A DNA stretch of 64,000 nt from Candidatus Gastranaerophilales bacterium (GTDB taxonomy: Bacteria; Cyanobacteriota; Vampirovibrionia; Gastranaerophilales; Gastranaerophilaceae). The translations under genes were made by a program, and so were the position numbers. The notes under the pieces were generated by a model. It saw only the letters and a list, made by a program, of their open reading frames with translations, made no database searches and was not told the origin of the DNA. The stretch spans positions 1 to 64,000 of the forward strand of contig CALUQG010000008.1 of assembly GCA_944322855.1 (NCBI GenBank), given 5' to 3'. How positions within the stretch are numbered: position 1 is the stretch's first letter; each line of letters begins with the position of its first letter. Of this stretch, positions 62,408-64,000 are shown piece by piece.

Positions 62408-64000
62408 TTATTTTTTTATTAGTATTGTTATAAATGAATTCGGTTCAATTATTGAATCTGCATATTTTGTTTGTATTTGTTCCATTGCATCAGTTATATA
62501 AACAGCTTTATTTTGTAGTTTTGTAGTGAATTTAAGTTTTTGTTTTAAATTTGATGTGTTAAGAAATCTGATTATTAAATCATTTTCAGTGTTGGTTTTA
62601 ATTGTTGTTAATATTATATTTTTGTTTCCTGAATTGAATAAATCAATTTGCGCTAAATTGGCTTGCAGCAACATTGCTGCATCATAAAATTTTTCAACAC
62701 TAGGTTGAATGTTTTGAATTTTTTCAGAGAAACATATTGCAAATCTGGCAGAATTGTCTCCAATCATTTGTAAATCAGGTGTCGGCAAAGGAGGCCCTGC
62801 AGGGGTGCCACGTGTTGGGTTGTGAGGATTTGATATTGTCCCGGTTGCTCTGAGCAAGGTTAAGCGCAGCTCATTTTTCCAAATCTCGTATTCTTGCAAG
62901 CCTTCTGTAATAATTCCGATATTTTGTGTCCAGAGGCATTTTTGCAGGGGGGCGGTGTTGTGTTTTAGCTCTATTCCTCTTGGCGCAGGCAACAGGTCAT
63001 AGATATTATAATCAGGATTAAATTTTCGTTTTATAAATCCGGCAAGATCGTCAGAATATGTCTCTGTAACAGGGTTTTCCATATTTAATTTTGCCTGTAG
63101 AATGTGATTTAATGATTTGTTATTCCAGTTTAACTTAAATTCAATGAAATCATTTTGATTTTCAAGGATAGCATCGAGATTTAGAATATGTTTTTTTGTT
63201 TTCGATGCTCTTTTTCTGTTTGTAGATGTTTCTGGAATATCAATGGTGAATGTTATATTAAGAATATTTCTTATTCTTCCTGTTTCTTTAATCTTAGTTT
63301 TTAAAATTTTAGCTTCAAGCGCTTTATCATTTTTCAGTGCACCGAAATTATAGCTGTCTCCTATATCGGCTCTGTCAATGAAATTAATAAAATCAGGATA
63401 TTTTTTCCTTCTTATTTTATCTTCAACCAAAATTTTGTTATTTTTAACTTCAAGTTTTATGTATTCATTTTCAATTGATTTTGCTGTTATTTTTAGATTT
63501 GATTTTGTGTTTATATCTGCAGCTGTAATTGTTTTTAAAGAAAATGGTTTTATCTTTTTTAAATCAATTAAATATTCATAAATATCAGTATAGTCTTCGG
63601 TTACAGGAATTTCATTTATTCTGTATAACCTTGTCAGAGGGAAGCCTCTGGTTTTTGATATCAACTGTGCATTATAAATTGTATCAAGTTTTTGTGTTGT
63701 TTTTATTTTTAAGGCACCGTTTAGTTCAAAATTTGAAAGATTAAAGACGGAGATATTTTTTTCATCGTAAATATCTCTCGCAATTGAGCATAAAACAGCA
63801 TGAGAAGCTTCTTCTATTTTTTTGAACCTCATAATATTTTCCGAATGCACATTATCAATACTGCAGCCGTAAATGCTGTCATGCGGTTGGTTCTGGATTA
63901 AAAGTTTGTGAATGTAATTTGTTTCAGGTTGAAAATTTTTAGTTAATCCAATAAATGACGTTAGAGCTTGAAGCGGCTGTAATATTCTTGAAATTTGCCA
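62408..64000 (-). CDS. GH38-family alpha-mannosidase, 5'-truncated (C-terminal part)
   Basis: Open frame running to the right edge. The reading continues above the GTG at 63850: upstream, in frame, are LLIQNQPHDSIYGCSIDNVH (~63846-63905), the GH38 HDSIxGCS-type motif before the C-terminal domain. About 530 residues are inside the window; the catalytic Asp domain lies outside. The C-terminal beta-sandwich has PVTETYSDDLAGFIKR and TRGTPAGPPLPTPDLQ. It hydrolyses alpha-mannosides and is usually cytoplasmic. No sugar transporter gene is adjacent in the window. Confidence 0.88.
   Translation of the reverse strand, partial: WQISRILQPLQALTSFIGLTKNFQPETNYIHKLLIQNQPHDSIYGCSIDNVHSENIMRFKKIEEASHAVLCSIARDIYDEKNISVFNLSNFELNGALKIKTTQKLDTIYNAQLISKTRGFPLTRLYRINEIPVTEDYTDIYEYLIDLKKIKPFSLKTITAADINTKSNLKITAKSIENEYIKLEVKNNKILVEDKIRRKKYPDFINFIDRADIGDSYNFGALKNDKALEAKILKTKIKETGRIRNILNITFTIDIPETSTNRKRASKTKKHILNLDAILENQNDFIEFKLNWNNKSLNHILQAKLNMENPVTETYSDDLAGFIKRKFNPDYNIYDLLPAPRGIELKHNTAPLQKCLWTQNIGIITEGLQEYEIWKNELRLTLLRATGTISNPHNPTRGTPAGPPLPTPDLQMIGDNSARFAICFSEKIQNIQPSVEKFYDAAMLLQANLAQIDLFNSGNKNIILTTIKTNTENDLIIRFLNTSNLKQKLKFTTKLQNKAVYITDAMEQIQTKYADSIIEPNSFITILIKK

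Overview
The window comes from a low-GC, Gram-negative, flagellated, fermentative bacterium. The best guess is a gut member of the non-photosynthetic Cyanobacteriota (Vampirovibrionia/Melainabacteria, Gastranaerophilales-like). This is inference from gene content: pyruvate:ferredoxin oxidoreductase, a cyanobacterial-style SLOG/DprA-like protein, a plant/cyanobacterial-type glutamate-cysteine ligase, MotAB, LolA- and TonB_C-type envelope proteins, and several proteins with an N-terminal SFKG-like tag. No rRNA, tRNA, CRISPR array, transposase or prophage was seen. Both ends cut genes: nifJ at the left and a GH38 alpha-mannosidase at the right.

Layout. 1-18.3 kb is mostly housekeeping: nifJ end, pcrA, a SLOG protein, a two-gene helicase/nuclease unit of unusual architecture, glyA plus a WecA-like transferase, a udk-like/nadD/yqeK/hisA-I-E-like operon, panD, a DMT exporter and a nitroreductase. 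18.3-24.4 kb is an accessory envelope locus with two von Willebrand A proteins, two TonB_C-like proteins (one with a zinc ribbon), a multi-pass membrane protein with an FHA-like head, a VirB10/TrbI-barrel-like secreted protein and a short membrane peptide. 24.5-30.1 kb holds a DEDDh exonuclease, a phospholipase-D family protein, an HD-domain dNTPase and a mini-metallopeptidase; the first three share a similar N-terminal tag.

30.2-44.3 kb is an aryl-polyene (APE)-type biosynthetic cluster. A minus-strand arm of 12 genes is tightly packed: chain-length-factor-like KS, PlsC acyltransferase, two ACPs, ApeG-like membrane protein, AMP-ligase/dehydratase fusion, thioesterase, LolA-like carrier, MMPL exporter, O-methyltransferase, LPLAT acyltransferase and an FkbM methyltransferase. 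It diverges from a plus-strand arm of KS, dehydratase, ketoreductase and second KS. Together they would activate an aryl acid, elongate and reduce it on ACPs to a polyene, methylate it, and acylate/export it to the outer membrane.

44.3-64 kb returns to mixed genes: two small paralogous secreted proteins, an EF-hand protein, a SulP transporter, a glyoxalase/glutathione synthesis module, uvrA, rnpA-rpmH with a GC-richer patch beside them, proC, a large ferritin-like protein, trxB, tsaE-tsaB, motA-motB, a dicarboxylate/glutamate symporter and the alpha-mannosidase fragment. All functions are read from sequence motifs; no database search was run.
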